Position numbers and translations under genes: made by a program. From the NCBI RefSeq assembly GCF_019192735.1, contig NZ_JAHTKP010000007.1:1-64000 (forward strand): 64,000 nt of DNA, given 5' to 3'. Position 1 is the first letter of the stretch. Every line of letters begins with the position of its first letter. The notes under the pieces are model-generated. The model was given only the letters and a program-made list of their open reading frames with translations. It ran no database searches and was not told the DNA's origin. Below, one piece after another: positions 7,818-14,737 of this stretch. The DNA is from Kitasatospora aureofaciens. Lineage in GTDB: Bacteria; Actinomycetota; Actinomycetes; Streptomycetales; Streptomycetaceae.

Positions 7818-8950
7818 CACATCCGGAACCCCGGAATCGGCCACTCCGACACTGCGACCTCACCCAGGACTGCGGCTGCCAGGAACACCTCACCACTGCC
7901 GACTACTCCGCGGTCGGCCATCTCGGGTTCGTTCTCTGGCAGAGCCCCGAGGAGCCGTCGATGGAGGAGCGCTTCGGCGGCCTTCAGGTGGGTGCGCACT
8001 GTTGCATCTCCGAGCGTCAGCGCCTCGGCGGCGGCGGTCACATGGCCGTTGTGGGCCAACCAGGCGATCACGGTGCGGCGCAGCGGGCGGTTGTCGGCGT
8101 CGAGGCGCCCCAGCAGTGAAGCGGCCCAGGTGCGGACGTCGGGGGTGCTGAGGAGGTCGGCGAGCGCCAGGAACTCGCTCGGCGGCCCGCAGTCTGCGCG
8201 GGCGTCGACTGCGAGGGCGAGGTCGAGGATGGCTCGGTCGCGGAAAGAATCCAGGCTCAGGTCCAGGAGCTCGCCGATCCGCTTCATCCGGTTGGCGACA
8301 ACGCTCCGGCTCGTGCCGAGTAGCGTCGCGACGGCTGAGTGGTTGAAGGCCAAGGCGAGGCTGGCGGTGTCCGTCAGCAGGTCGCGTCGGTTCTCGGCCT
8401 GGTGGTGGAGCGGTCCGAGGAGGCTTGCGGCCCAGGCCTGGGCGCGTCCGCCGAGGATGTGTACGAGGCGGATGTCAGACGAGTGGAGGGCGGCTCGTTC
8501 GGTCAGGTACCGGGCGCTGAGGAGGGCGTTGGAGGCGTCGCCGTAGGCCTGGGCGGTGTGGGTGAGGGTGGAGATTCCGCTGCCGCCGAGGTGCCAGTCC
8601 GGGCGCGGGTCTGTGACGGTCCTGAGGCGAAGGCCGGTCAGGTCCCAGCCGCTGGTGACGGCGTGGGCCGGCAGCGGTGCGACGACGATGATGTCGGAGT
8701 CGTAGATCGGGCAGCGGGTAACCAGCGCCCTGCCGTGGACCGCTTCCCGGCATGCCGCGAGGACTTGGTCGCGTTCGGCCGCTGGGCCGCGGGCGATGTA
8801 GACGCGGCAGGTGTCCGATTCGAGCGCGCCGTCGTCCAAGAGGGGGCCGAAGATCCGCTGGAAGTCGGCCACGTGCCCGGTCATGAGGTACTGGAGGGCT
8901 GAGACGTGGATCTGGTCGATTATGGCGTGGAGGTCTGCGGGGCGGTGCAT
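7817..8950 (-). CDS. PucR/CdaR-like transcriptional regulator with two C-terminal HTH segments
   Basis: The 377-residue product starts at an ATG with AGGAC upstream. The middle and C-terminal parts carry a PucR-type segment (FNHSAVATLLGTSRSVVANR, then MKRIGELLDLSLDSFRDRA). A second similar one follows (LRRTVIAWLAHNGHVTAAAE, then LTLGDATVRTHLKAAEALLH). In PucR/CdaR proteins this helix-turn-helix binds promoters of catabolic genes; having two copies in one chain is less usual. The N-terminal about 150 residues show no recognisable sensor. The gene lies upstream of the Rossmann-like gene on the same strand, which suggests a regulator-target pair in the phage accessory region. Confidence 0.7.
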   Translation of the reverse strand: MHRPADLHAIIDQIHVSALQYLMTGHVADFQRIFGPLLDDGALESDTCRVYIARGPAAERDQVLAACREAVHGRALVTRCPIYDSDIIVVAPLPAHAVTSGWDLTGLRLRTVTDPRPDWHLGGSGISTLTHTAQAYGDASNALLSARYLTERAALHSSDIRLVHILGGRAQAWAASLLGPLHHQAENRRDLLTDTASLALAFNHSAVATLLGTSRSVVANRMKRIGELLDLSLDSFRDRAILDLALAVDARADCGPPSEFLALADLLSTPDVRTWAASLLGRLDADNRPLRRTVIAWLAHNGHVTAAAEALTLGDATVRTHLKAAEALLHRRLLGALPENEPEMADRGVVGSGEVFLAAAVLGEVAVSEWPIPGFRM

Positions 8951-9359
8951 GGTGCTGTCGTCCTGTCTGGCCAGAGGGTTTCGGTCTCCTGCGATGGCGG
9001 GGTTAAGGAGCCGCTGGCCGGCCAGATGGTGCTAGGTGCGGTTGTGATGGCTGCGGCGTGAGGGGGTCTGCAGCCAGTTGGCACGGGGCCTCCTGGGTCG
9101 GGTGGCGAGTGGGGCGTCCTTGGCGGGCTGGTCGATGTTGGCGACGGTTGGCATATGCCAGGGATTGAGCGGATGTTTCCACATTGGTCTGACGATTATT
9201 CGAACGAATGATCAGGGATTTGGTTACGACTTGGGCTCGCCGGCTCCGGAAGTCGAGAGGTGGTCGAGGTGGGGGTGGCGGAGTCAGGTCGAACAGGTTA
9301 GCGATTAATGGCGTTGCGCCAGTACAGACTTTTGATCATGGAGCGGCAACCGTCAAGGG
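8951..9359. promoter_or_regulatory. Divergent regulatory region with AT-rich near-palindrome
   Basis: These 409 bases separate the PucR-like gene (minus) from an XRE gene (plus), and no supported gene lies inside. An AT-rich near-palindrome with arms ATTATTCG and CGAATGAT occupies 9195-9212, unusual in this GC-rich context. It is a plausible operator for either flanking regulator. Confidence 0.4.
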
Positions 9360-9602
9360 GTGCCGCCGCGAACCACCCCCAACGACTACCAGCAGGCCGT
9401 ACGCCGCGAGGTCGGTGCCCGGGTCCTCTCCCTCCGGCGGCAGGCCGGGCTCAGCCAGGAGGACCTCGGGGAGCATGCGGGGATGGACCGGCGAACCATC
9501 GGCCGAATCGAGAACGGCACCGTCGCCGGCACGCTCGACCAGCTCAGTGCGATTGCGCGGGCGATCGGCGTTCCGCCCTGGCGCCTACTCAGAGACGAGT
9601 AG
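9360..9602 (+). CDS. XRE-family helix-turn-helix regulator (small)
   Basis: The 80-residue product is almost entirely one Cro/C1-type domain: VGARVLSLRRQAGLSQEDLG, EHAGMDRRTIGRIENGTV, then LDQLSAIARAIGVPPWRLL. The best start is the GTG at 9360, with only a weak AAGGGG directly before it, so the message could be leaderless or nearly so. It probably regulates itself or the neighbouring accessory genes. A strong terminator follows at once. Confidence 0.8.
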   Translation: MPPRTTPNDYQQAVRREVGARVLSLRRQAGLSQEDLGEHAGMDRRTIGRIENGTVAGTLDQLSAIARAIGVPPWRLLRDE

Positions 9603-9603
9603 G

Positions 9604-9639
9604 CCCTGGCCAGCCGCATCGCCATGCGGTCGGCCAGGG
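9604..9639. terminator. Strong bidirectional hairpin
   Basis: CCCTGGCC pairs with GGCCAGGG, and inside that CCGCAT pairs with ATGCGG around a 4-nt loop. It lies between convergent genes: the XRE gene (plus) and the small-gene operon ending at 9673 (minus). Confidence 0.8.
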
Positions 9640-9672
9640 AGCTGTGCGCCTACTCGGTGGGCGGCGGGGGCG

Positions 9673-9867
9673 TCACGAGCCGAGGCCGTCCGGAAGGTGT
9701 CGACTACGAACACCGTCCGCAGGTTCGCCAGTGCACCCGCGGTGGTTGCGGATCGTGTCCGAGTGGCTGTTGAGCGGGCCGTTGTAGGTGCCGCGCCCGT
9801 AGTCGCCGCACACCACGCAGTACCCGCGGCAGTCGTCCTTGACGGGCTTTCCGCCGGCGGCGCTCAC
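9673..9867 (-). CDS. Small hypothetical protein with CVVC motif (operon gene 6)
   Basis: Sixty-four residues start at a GTG that overlaps the stop of the previous gene as GTGA. The sequence around CRGYCVVCGDYGRGTYNGPL has three cysteines and a further one at RNHRGC, which could bind zinc. I do not recognise it. It is the last of six small genes chained by overlaps. Confidence 0.5.
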   Translation of the reverse strand: MSAAGGKPVKDDCRGYCVVCGDYGRGTYNGPLNSHSDTIRNHRGCTGEPADGVRSRHLPDGLGS

Positions 9868-10358
9868 TCGGTGCCCGCGAGGTGCCGTGTGCTGCGGTAC
9901 CCGGCGAGGTTGACCTGCCGGCCGATCCATCCCCGGGCGCTGTCCTCGATCGCGAAGTGCACCACCTGGCCCTCCTCGCTGACGAACTCGCCGGACTGGG
10001 TGTCCCGCACGGCCCACAGTCCAGGCACACCTCGGCCGGGGGCCTGCACCTGCTCGGGGACGTACCGGGCGGCGATTCGCTGGCTAGCGGTGAGACCGTC
10101 ACCCCGCCACACCCGGACAATCACCCCAGCACCGTCGGCCAGGACGAGTGGGAAATCAACCTGGCCACCGCCGAACAGCAGCCGCTCCATGTCCGACGTG
10201 GTGCCGCTGCCCAGCAGCCGCTCCATCGCGCCCAGCTGGTACTCGCCGATCGGCAGATCGCGCACCGTCTGCCAGAGGATCTCCAGGGCCTGCAAGGCCG
10301 GCGCGGTGACGGCATTCAGGTGCCCGTCCACCGCGACCGTCAGGTCACTCTCAATCAT
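9864..10358 (-). CDS. Hypothetical protein (operon gene 5)
   Basis: This 164-residue acidic protein starts at an ATG with GGGAG upstream; its start overlaps the previous stop by 8 nt. It has no recognisable motif. The N-terminus (VAVDGHLNAVTAPALQALEI) is followed by a beta-rich half (LVLADGAGVIVRVWRGDG, FVSEEGQVVHFAIED). Being the longest of the chain, it may carry the main activity of the cluster; function unknown. Confidence 0.6.
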   Translation of the reverse strand: MIESDLTVAVDGHLNAVTAPALQALEILWQTVRDLPIGEYQLGAMERLLGSGTTSDMERLLFGGGQVDFPLVLADGAGVIVRVWRGDGLTASQRIAARYVPEQVQAPGRGVPGLWAVRDTQSGEFVSEEGQVVHFAIEDSARGWIGRQVNLAGYRSTRHLAGTE

Positions 10359-10509
10359 CGTCGTCTCCCATGGGTTCGGGCAGAGTCCACGGACGGGGCC
10401 AGGTGTCTCTGTCCCAGTCGGTTGCTGAATCGTCAGGGTTGGGCCAGATCACAGGCCCCGCACGGCGGGGCTCGGGTTCCCACCGGCCCGTCCACAGCGG
10501 CGCCGTCAC
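10351..10509 (-). CDS. Tiny hypothetical protein (operon gene 4)
   Basis: Fifty-two residues, Trp/Pro/Asp-rich, start at a GTG overlapping the previous stop as GTGA, with ACGGGGG upstream. No motif was recognised. Support comes from the ribosome site and the exact overlap at both ends. Confidence 0.45.
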   Translation of the reverse strand: MTAPLWTGRWEPEPRRAGPVIWPNPDDSATDWDRDTWPRPWTLPEPMGDDDD

Positions 10510-10703
10510 GACGTACCCCCGTACATCGCGTCCGCCGCGATGGTGCACGGCCACGTGCTGTCGCAGCGCACGCATCGGCCGTCGTCGCTTCGGTGTTCGT
10601 CGAGCAGTATTCGGGTCCTGGTCGCGGCCGCGTGGGCGCGAGTGTCCTGGCGCGGCGGCCGGCGGCCACGAGGGTCGATGTTCACGAGCTCGGCGGTGCC
10701 CAC
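10506..10703 (-). CDS. Small Cys-containing protein (operon gene 3)
   Basis: Sixty-five residues start at the GTG at 10703, which has a strong GGAGGAG; an alternative GTG at 10685 would give a GTGA overlap but has no ribosome site. The C-terminal half (DDGRCVRCDSTWPCTIA) has CxxC plus a third cysteine, a likely metal site. Function unknown. Confidence 0.5.
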   Translation of the reverse strand: MGTAELVNIDPRGRRPPRQDTRAHAAATRTRILLDEHRSDDGRCVRCDSTWPCTIAADAMYGGTS

Positions 10704-10918
10704 TCGGCTCCTCCAGACAGGTGCCGGCTGCACGCGCAGCCGGGGACAAGGCAGAGACAGATGAGAACGGCGGCGCGGGCCTCGTCGCGGATGCCTCCCG
10801 GGCATCCCCAGTGGGCGTCGAGCTGGCACTCCGCGCTGACGTACCGTCCGCTGGGGCGGACGTCGACGCGGATCACAATGGCGCCTGGTGGCGGTGGCCA
10901 GCTTGCGATCGCGGTCAC
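10682..10918 (-). CDS. Small Cys-rich protein (operon gene 2)
   Basis: Seventy-eight residues start at a GTG overlapping the previous stop as GTGA, with GAGGG upstream. Cysteines are spread over SAECQLDAHWGCPGG and LICLCLVPGCACSRH. The pattern suggests metal binding, but no family was recognised. Confidence 0.55.
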   Translation of the reverse strand: MTAIASWPPPPGAIVIRVDVRPSGRYVSAECQLDAHWGCPGGIRDEARAAVLICLCLVPGCACSRHLSGGAEWAPPSS

Positions 10919-11118
10919 GACTTGCCCTCGATGCACGTGGGGTGCGCAACGACAGCCCACCCAAGCGGGGCATGGCTTTGGCCTGTCGCCGTGTAGACGT
11001 GGCCAGCCGCAACCAGCGGCGGCTCTGGAGAGCCGCAGCTAATGCACGCTTCCCCATGGAGCCGCGCCGGGCTGATGGACCCCGGATCGGCTCCGATCGG
11101 GGTTGGTGTTCCTGTCAC
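10915..11118 (-). CDS. Small protein with CxxC and HPxC motifs (operon gene 1)
   Basis: Sixty-seven residues start at a GTG, with AGGGA and GAGG upstream. The sequence has ACISCGSPEPPLVAAGHVY early and HPTCIEGKS at the end, a layout common in small Streptomyces proteins, probably a zinc site. It is the first gene of the overlapping chain, and a perfect palindrome lies just upstream. Confidence 0.55.
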   Translation of the reverse strand: MTGTPTPIGADPGSISPARLHGEACISCGSPEPPLVAAGHVYTATGQSHAPLGWAVVAHPTCIEGKS

Positions 11119-11151
11119 GCCTCTAAGCGTCCCTGGCGGCTACCCCCGAAA

Positions 11152-11170
11152 GTGCCACAACCTGTGGCAC
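11152..11170. promoter_or_regulatory. Perfect 19-bp palindrome, candidate operator
   Basis: GTGCCACA-ACC-TGTGGCAC lies in the 54-bp gap between the XRE-TPR-like regulator gene and the first small gene. Perfect 8-bp arms with a 3-bp centre fit a dimeric helix-turn-helix binding site. A weak terminator role is possible, as there is no T-run. Confidence 0.5.
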
Positions 11171-11172
11171 CC

Positions 11173-12357
11173 CTACACGGCCTTGGCCCACCGCGCGAAC
11201 TGAAGCAGCTGCTCGTCCCGGCCGCGCGAGAGCCGAACCATCGTGGACAGCTCCGCCCGCACCTGCCCATGCTCGCGCACATGCTGGGGCGCGATCTGCC
11301 GCGCGACCAGCAGGCTCTCCTTCGCGTGCTGAGGCTGGCCCAACAGCATCTGAGCCCGGCCGAGGTCGATGTAGTAGTGCGACCGCCTCTCCGCAGGCAG
11401 ATCCCGAGGAGGCGCCCACCGGGCAGCCGCGTCGACCGCCTCCAGCAAGTCCCTGTGCTCGCCGATCTCCACCGCTACCGCCAGCCGGTGGATCTCCAGG
11501 CTGTCCGGGCCTACAGCCGTGCCGTCGTACAGCCGCTCCCGGACGCGCGCCGCGAGCACCTCGGCGTCACGGAGGTGCTCGCGGGCCTCATCCGGACGCC
11601 GCATTCGGCCAGCTGCGACCGCTGCTCGCATGTGGAGTGCGGCGGCTGCAGCCGCAAGCGGCTCCGTCGTCGGTGCTGGCATCCGGTCCACGGCGGCCCG
11701 CAGCGACCGCAGGCCTGGGACAAGCTGGTCGGCGGAGAAGTAGGTCTCCATGCGGACGTACGCGGCGGCGGCTTCCAGGGCCGGATCATCGGCGAGCGAG
11801 GCGGCCCACCGCATCAGTTCGACCAACCTGGCCGACAGGTCGCGGTAGCCGTACTTGTAGGCCACCGCGTCGGCCGACCGGATGGCCAGCGCGAGGTGGC
11901 GGGCTACCTGCTCACGGTCGGAGCCGCGCGCCTGGTCTACCGCACGGAGCAGCTCCTCCAGCAGCGGCGGCATCTGCTCGGCGAGTCGCGCGTACTGCGA
12001 CTGCACCCGATCCTCGACTGCCAGATCAACATCGGCTGCGAGCTGGGGCAGGGGCCGGACCGGGCCGTCGTCTGGCAGGTCGTACGCGGCGATCACCCGC
12101 TGCAGCTCGGGGATGGCGTGATGCACCCGGCTGTCAGTGCGACGAGGGCCGTCCAGCAGTTCCTCCGGCGTGGCCCGAACTGCTCGGGCCACGGCATCGA
12201 GCACCGAGTCGGATGGCCAGCGCTCGCCGCCCTCCATCTTGCGGAGCATGCTGAGGCTCACACCGGAGGCGTCGCACACCTGGCGGCGCGTCAGCCTGGC
12301 TGCGTGGCGGGCGGTTTCGATTCGCTGACCGAGTGCGGCGGCGGTCGCTCCGGGCAT
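11173..12357 (-). CDS. XRE-family regulator with TPR-like helical C-terminal region
   Basis: The 394-residue product starts at an ATG with GGAG upstream. Residues 5-70 form a Cro/C1 helix-turn-helix (RLTRRQVCDASGVSLSMLRK, MEGGERWPSDSVLDAVARAV). The remaining about 320 residues are alpha-helical and rich in alanine and leucine with repeat-like pairs (DPALEAAAAYVRMETYFSAD, YYIDLGRAQMLLGQPQHAKE). This is as in the XRE-TPR regulators common in Streptomyces, which often sense peptides or metabolites. It directly precedes the palindrome and the six-gene chain, which it probably controls. Confidence 0.78.
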   Translation of the reverse strand: MPGATAAALGQRIETARHAARLTRRQVCDASGVSLSMLRKMEGGERWPSDSVLDAVARAVRATPEELLDGPRRTDSRVHHAIPELQRVIAAYDLPDDGPVRPLPQLAADVDLAVEDRVQSQYARLAEQMPPLLEELLRAVDQARGSDREQVARHLALAIRSADAVAYKYGYRDLSARLVELMRWAASLADDPALEAAAAYVRMETYFSADQLVPGLRSLRAAVDRMPAPTTEPLAAAAAALHMRAAVAAGRMRRPDEAREHLRDAEVLAARVRERLYDGTAVGPDSLEIHRLAVAVEIGEHRDLLEAVDAAARWAPPRDLPAERRSHYYIDLGRAQMLLGQPQHAKESLLVARQIAPQHVREHGQVRAELSTMVRLSRGRDEQLLQFARWAKAV

Positions 12358-12421
12358 AGTCTGGCTCCGTTCCGTGGTCGCACTCGGAACGGTACCGGCG
12401 CCCGCGCGGACGCCGGGCGGA

Positions 12422-12452
12422 ATCGCCCCGGCGGGACAGCCGTCGGGGCGAT
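12422..12452. terminator. Hairpin between HAD gene and XRE-TPR-like gene
   Basis: ATCGCCCCG (12422-12430) pairs with CGGGGCGAT (12444-12452) around a 13-nt loop, just after the stop of the minus-strand HAD gene. Confidence 0.6.
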
Positions 12453-12456
12453 CCCG

Positions 12457-13086
12457 CTACTGGCCTACGAGCAGGTCGGCCAGCTCGGTGAGCGAGTTCA
12501 CCGTCCAGTCCGCGTCCGGCGCGCTGGTCGTGAGCCCGATCGGGCCGCGGCGAAGGTGCGCCGCCCGGAGCCGTGCCGCTCGGGCAGGGGCGACGTCGTT
12601 CGCCGGATGATCGCCGACGTACACGATCTCGTGGGGCTCGCCTGGGGCCCACGCCTTCAGCTGCTCAAAGAAGGCGGCGCTCGGCTTGGACACCCCCCAC
12701 TCACCCGATGTGGCGATGCCGTCGGCGGGCAGGTTGAGCGCGCGCAGCAGCTCTGTGACCGCCGCGTTTTGGTTCCCGGCGATCCCGACCCAAAGGCCTG
12801 CCTCTTGCAACCGAGCCAGCGCTGGACGGACGTCGGGGTAGAGGTCGGACTCGTCCAGGGCATCGCTCTGGCCGGCCGCCTGCCGTGCCCGCCACTCTGC
12901 GGCGACGTCGGCGCCCGGTCGGATGATGCGGATCGCGTCCGCGTTGTCCCGGCCTTCGGCCAGTACGGTGCCGACTAGCGCCGACATGGTGTGTGTGGGG
13001 ACACCCAGCCATCGGGCCCAGTCGCCCCAGTAACGCGTGTCGCTGGTCAGCGTCTCGCCGATGTCGAAAACCACCGCACGAATCAT
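12457..13086 (-). CDS. HAD-superfamily hydrolase
   Basis: The 209-residue product has all four HAD motifs. These are motif I FDIGET (nucleophile Asp8), motif II around GIAGNQN, motif III lysine in GVSKPSAAFF, and motif IV YVGDHPANDV. The second residue after the nucleophile is glycine rather than the usual aspartate that acts as acid/base in phosphatases, so a slow phosphatase or another substrate class is possible. A helical cap follows motif I (subfamily I-like). The substrate is unknown; it sits in the phage accessory block upstream of the XRE-TPR-like gene. Confidence 0.85.
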   Translation of the reverse strand: MIRAVVFDIGETLTSDTRYWGDWARWLGVPTHTMSALVGTVLAEGRDNADAIRIIRPGADVAAEWRARQAAGQSDALDESDLYPDVRPALARLQEAGLWVGIAGNQNAAVTELLRALNLPADGIATSGEWGVSKPSAAFFEQLKAWAPGEPHEIVYVGDHPANDVAPARAARLRAAHLRRGPIGLTTSAPDADWTVNSLTELADLLVGQ

Positions 13087-13135
13087 GCCCGCAGCCTAAC
13101 GGGGTGACGGCGTCCTGTCGGGGTCCTCTTCTACG

Positions 13136-13405
13136 ATGGAACACATGGCCGACGCACCTGAACTCCCGGACGACCTGTTGCCCCTGCACATTGCCGCGTT
13201 GCGGGCGGACCGGGCCATGACGACGGCGCGCGAGCAGGGCGGCGACGTTGATGCGGCCCGCGAGGAGTACGTCACGGCAGCGCTCGCCCTCCGGGCGCAT
13301 CCGATCTGGGAGCAGGGCCGGCAGGACGGGCAGCACCACAAGCTGTGGCAGGCCAGCCTCGACGCCGCGAAGGCCGCGCTCGACGGCGAGTCGACCGCTG
13401 CCTGA
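13136..13405 (+). CDS. Small hypothetical protein
   Basis: Eighty-nine residues (or 86 from the ATG at 13145), mostly helical and alanine-rich (LHIAALRADRAMTTAREQGG). There is no clear ribosome site, but a TACGAT hexamer at 13132-13137 could act as a -10 box for a leaderless message starting near the second ATG. It is divergent from the HAD gene and followed by a terminator. Function unknown. Confidence 0.5.
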   Translation: MEHMADAPELPDDLLPLHIAALRADRAMTTAREQGGDVDAAREEYVTAALALRAHPIWEQGRQDGQHHKLWQASLDAAKAALDGESTAA

Positions 13406-13422
13406 TCCCAGACACGACGAAG

Positions 13423-13454
13423 CGCCCCCGCCCTCCCGGAGGAGAGCGGGGGCG
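13423..13454 (+). terminator. Hairpin terminator
   Basis: CGCCCCCGC (13423-13431) pairs with GCGGGGGCG (13446-13454); the loop itself has a CTCCC/GGAG pairing, and TTCT follows. It terminates the small plus-strand gene just upstream. Confidence 0.65.
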
Positions 13455-13592
13455 TTCTGCTGCCCGCGAGCGCGGGTTCGACGTGCTGGTGAAACAGGGC
13501 CACGGGCCATCCCCGCGAGCGCGGGGCCAACAACGAGTCGCCTGTGCGGAGCTGGGCCACCGTCGAGCCATTCCCGCCAAGGCGGGACCGAT
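13455..13592 (-). CRISPR. Degenerate type I-E-like CRISPR mini-array
   Basis: A 28-bp unit at 13504-13531 has the I-E form: ATCCCCGCGAGCGCGGGG core, a 6-bp stem with 4-nt loop. A diverged copy lies exactly 61 bp on at 13565-13592 (20 of 28 bases match), leaving a 33-nt spacer at 13532-13564. A third, more degenerate unit at 13455-13482 shares a 14-base core (CCCGCGAGCGCGGG) but at 49 bp offset, with a 21-nt gap. By analogy with other I-E repeats the array would be read on the minus strand. No cas genes are in the window. Only two or three units are present, so an accidental hairpin cluster is possible. Confidence 0.5.
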
Positions 13593-13636
13593 GCCCTGAC
13601 TGTATCGGATGCGGCCGGCACGGTGCGCCCTCTTGC

Positions 13637-13662
13637 AACTTCGCCGTATGTACGGCAAAGTT
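13637..13662. promoter_or_regulatory. 26-bp interrupted palindrome upstream of small operon
   Basis: AACTT-C-GCCGT-ATGT-ACGGC-A-AAGTT is symmetric with one mismatch per arm and lies 35 bp before the gene at 13698. Its position suits an operator or a 5' leader hairpin. Confidence 0.45.
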
Positions 13663-13697
13663 ATCTGTGTCGCAGCCACCACCTACTGGAGGACGCC

Positions 13698-13994
13698 ATG
13701 AGCACCGACATCTACAGCCACACCGGCGGCCGCACCATCGCCACGTACCCCCTCCTCACCGAGGTCCAGACCCTCACCGGCCTCAACCGCGATGAAGCCC
13801 ACAACTTCATCCACGCCACCCTCGACCAGCTCATCGCCGAGGACGGCGAGGAAAACGTCGTTGTCTCCCAGCGTCCCGACCGCCCCGGACTCCTCGCCAA
13901 CAACCCCCTCGACCTCACCGTGGATCACTGGACCACCATCACCGACGACGCCGCCGAGTTCATCCGCGCCACCGCCACCGAGCACGCCGAGTGA
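13698..13994 (+). CDS. Hypothetical protein, first gene of a two-gene operon
   Basis: Ninety-eight residues start at an ATG with TGGAGG upstream. No motif is recognised; the chain looks like a small alpha/beta domain (LTGLNRDEAHNFIHATLDQL, WTTITDDAAEFIRATATEHA). It ends in a GTGA overlap with the next gene, which carries a DNA-binding motif, so the pair may act together. A toxin-antitoxin-like or other two-component arrangement is possible, but nothing proves it. Confidence 0.55.
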   Translation: MSTDIYSHTGGRTIATYPLLTEVQTLTGLNRDEAHNFIHATLDQLIAEDGEENVVVSQRPDRPGLLANNPLDLTVDHWTTITDDAAEFIRATATEHAE

Positions 13995-14209
13995 CCGTCG
14001 AACTCTGGACCATCGACCAAGTGGCCGACTACCTCGGAGCAGCCTCCGCCAAGTCCGCCAGCAGGACCCTTTCGCGGTGGGGGGTCAGCGCCGTGGACTA
14101 CGTTCCGCACCCCGTCAGTGGGCGCCCCCAAGCCCGCTACCCGGCCGATGCAGTACGGGACGCCAAGGCCGCGCGCCCAGGCCGAGGCAGCCGCACCGAC
14201 CTCCGCTGA
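13991..14209 (+). CDS. Small MerR/excisionase-like helix-turn-helix protein
   Basis: Seventy-two residues start at a GTG coupled as GTGA to the previous gene. TIDQVADYLGAASAKSASRT, then LSRWGVSAVDYV and a RYPADAVRDAKAARPGRG tail, match the short winged-helix fold of MerR-like or excisionase-like DNA-binding proteins used in many Streptomyces phages. It is convergent with the lysis genes and is followed by a strong terminator. Confidence 0.6.
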   Translation: MTVELWTIDQVADYLGAASAKSASRTLSRWGVSAVDYVPHPVSGRPQARYPADAVRDAKAARPGRGSRTDLR

Positions 14210-14217
14210 CAACGAAG

Positions 14218-14247
14218 CGCCCCCGCCCGGGTGTCCGGGCGGGGGCG
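14218..14247. terminator. Bidirectional terminator at the end of the late operon
   Basis: A perfect 13-bp stem (CGCCCCCGCCCGG with its complement) has a GTGT loop. It closes the plus-strand operon and the long minus-strand late operon whose last stop is at 14255. Confidence 0.85.
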
Positions 14248-14254
14248 TGGTGGT

Positions 14255-14488
14255 TCAGTGGCCTGCGGCCTGCCATACGAGAGCTACCGCAGCGACTACG
14301 GCGGAGATGATGTTGAGTGCCGAATGCGGGAGCCGCCGCTCCTCCAGATGACGGAGCCGGCTCTCGTGATCGGCGAGCTGCGTCTTGTGCTCGCTCAGGC
14401 CGTCCAGCTTGCCGTCCACACGGATCAGCGCCTCGCGGATCTGCTGGATCTCCCGGTAGACGTCCAGGGCCGGGGGCGGACTCGTCAC
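14255..14488 (-). CDS. Small membrane protein with coiled coil, XhlA-like lysis accessory
   Basis: Seventy-seven residues start at a GTG overlapping the holin stop as GTGA. An N-terminal heptad region (YREIQQIREALIRVDGKLDG, KTQLADHESRLRHLEERR) is followed by a single C-terminal membrane span (LNIISAVVAAVALVWQA). This is the layout of XhlA/hemolysin-type proteins that assist holins in Gram-positive phages. Position at the end of the lysis cassette supports the role. Confidence 0.65.
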   Translation of the reverse strand: MTSPPPALDVYREIQQIREALIRVDGKLDGLSEHKTQLADHESRLRHLEERRLPHSALNIISAVVAAVALVWQAAGH

Positions 14489-14736
14489 GGCGCCTCCTGC
14501 TGAACAGCCTGCAGCGGCGCCTTCGGCGGGGCCATCCGCAACCAGGACGGCAGCCAGCCGTCCACCACCGGCAGGGCCATCGCCCTGGTGATCGCCCCGG
14601 CCACCGCCAGCACGGTACCCAGTCCGGGCAGGGTGCTCGGCAGACCCGCGGTCTGCACCAGGAGCGGCAGGCCCGCGGCGATGCCGAGGACGAGCGCGAA
14701 GACCGTACGGACCGTACGACGGGCAGCATCGGACAT
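14485..14736 (-). CDS. Putative holin
   Basis: Eighty-three residues start one base after the endolysin stop, with GAAGGGA upstream. Two hydrophobic spans (TVFALVLGIAAGLPLLVQTA and LGTVLAVAGAITRAMALPVV) and a short charged C-terminus are typical of phage holins, which permeabilise the membrane to time lysis. No specific holin family was recognised. Confidence 0.65.
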   Translation of the reverse strand: MSDAARRTVRTVFALVLGIAAGLPLLVQTAGLPSTLPGLGTVLAVAGAITRAMALPVVDGWLPSWLRMAPPKAPLQAVQQEAP

Positions 14737-14737
14737 G

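Noticed and set aside
10888..12978. 696-codon plus-strand frame
   Set aside because: Lies opposite the XRE-TPR-like and HAD genes, which have clear motifs; composition is that of an antisense shadow.
13096..13682. Minus-strand frames with repeated SRGDGP-like peptides
   Set aside because: These are spurious translations of the CRISPR-like repeats, not proteins.
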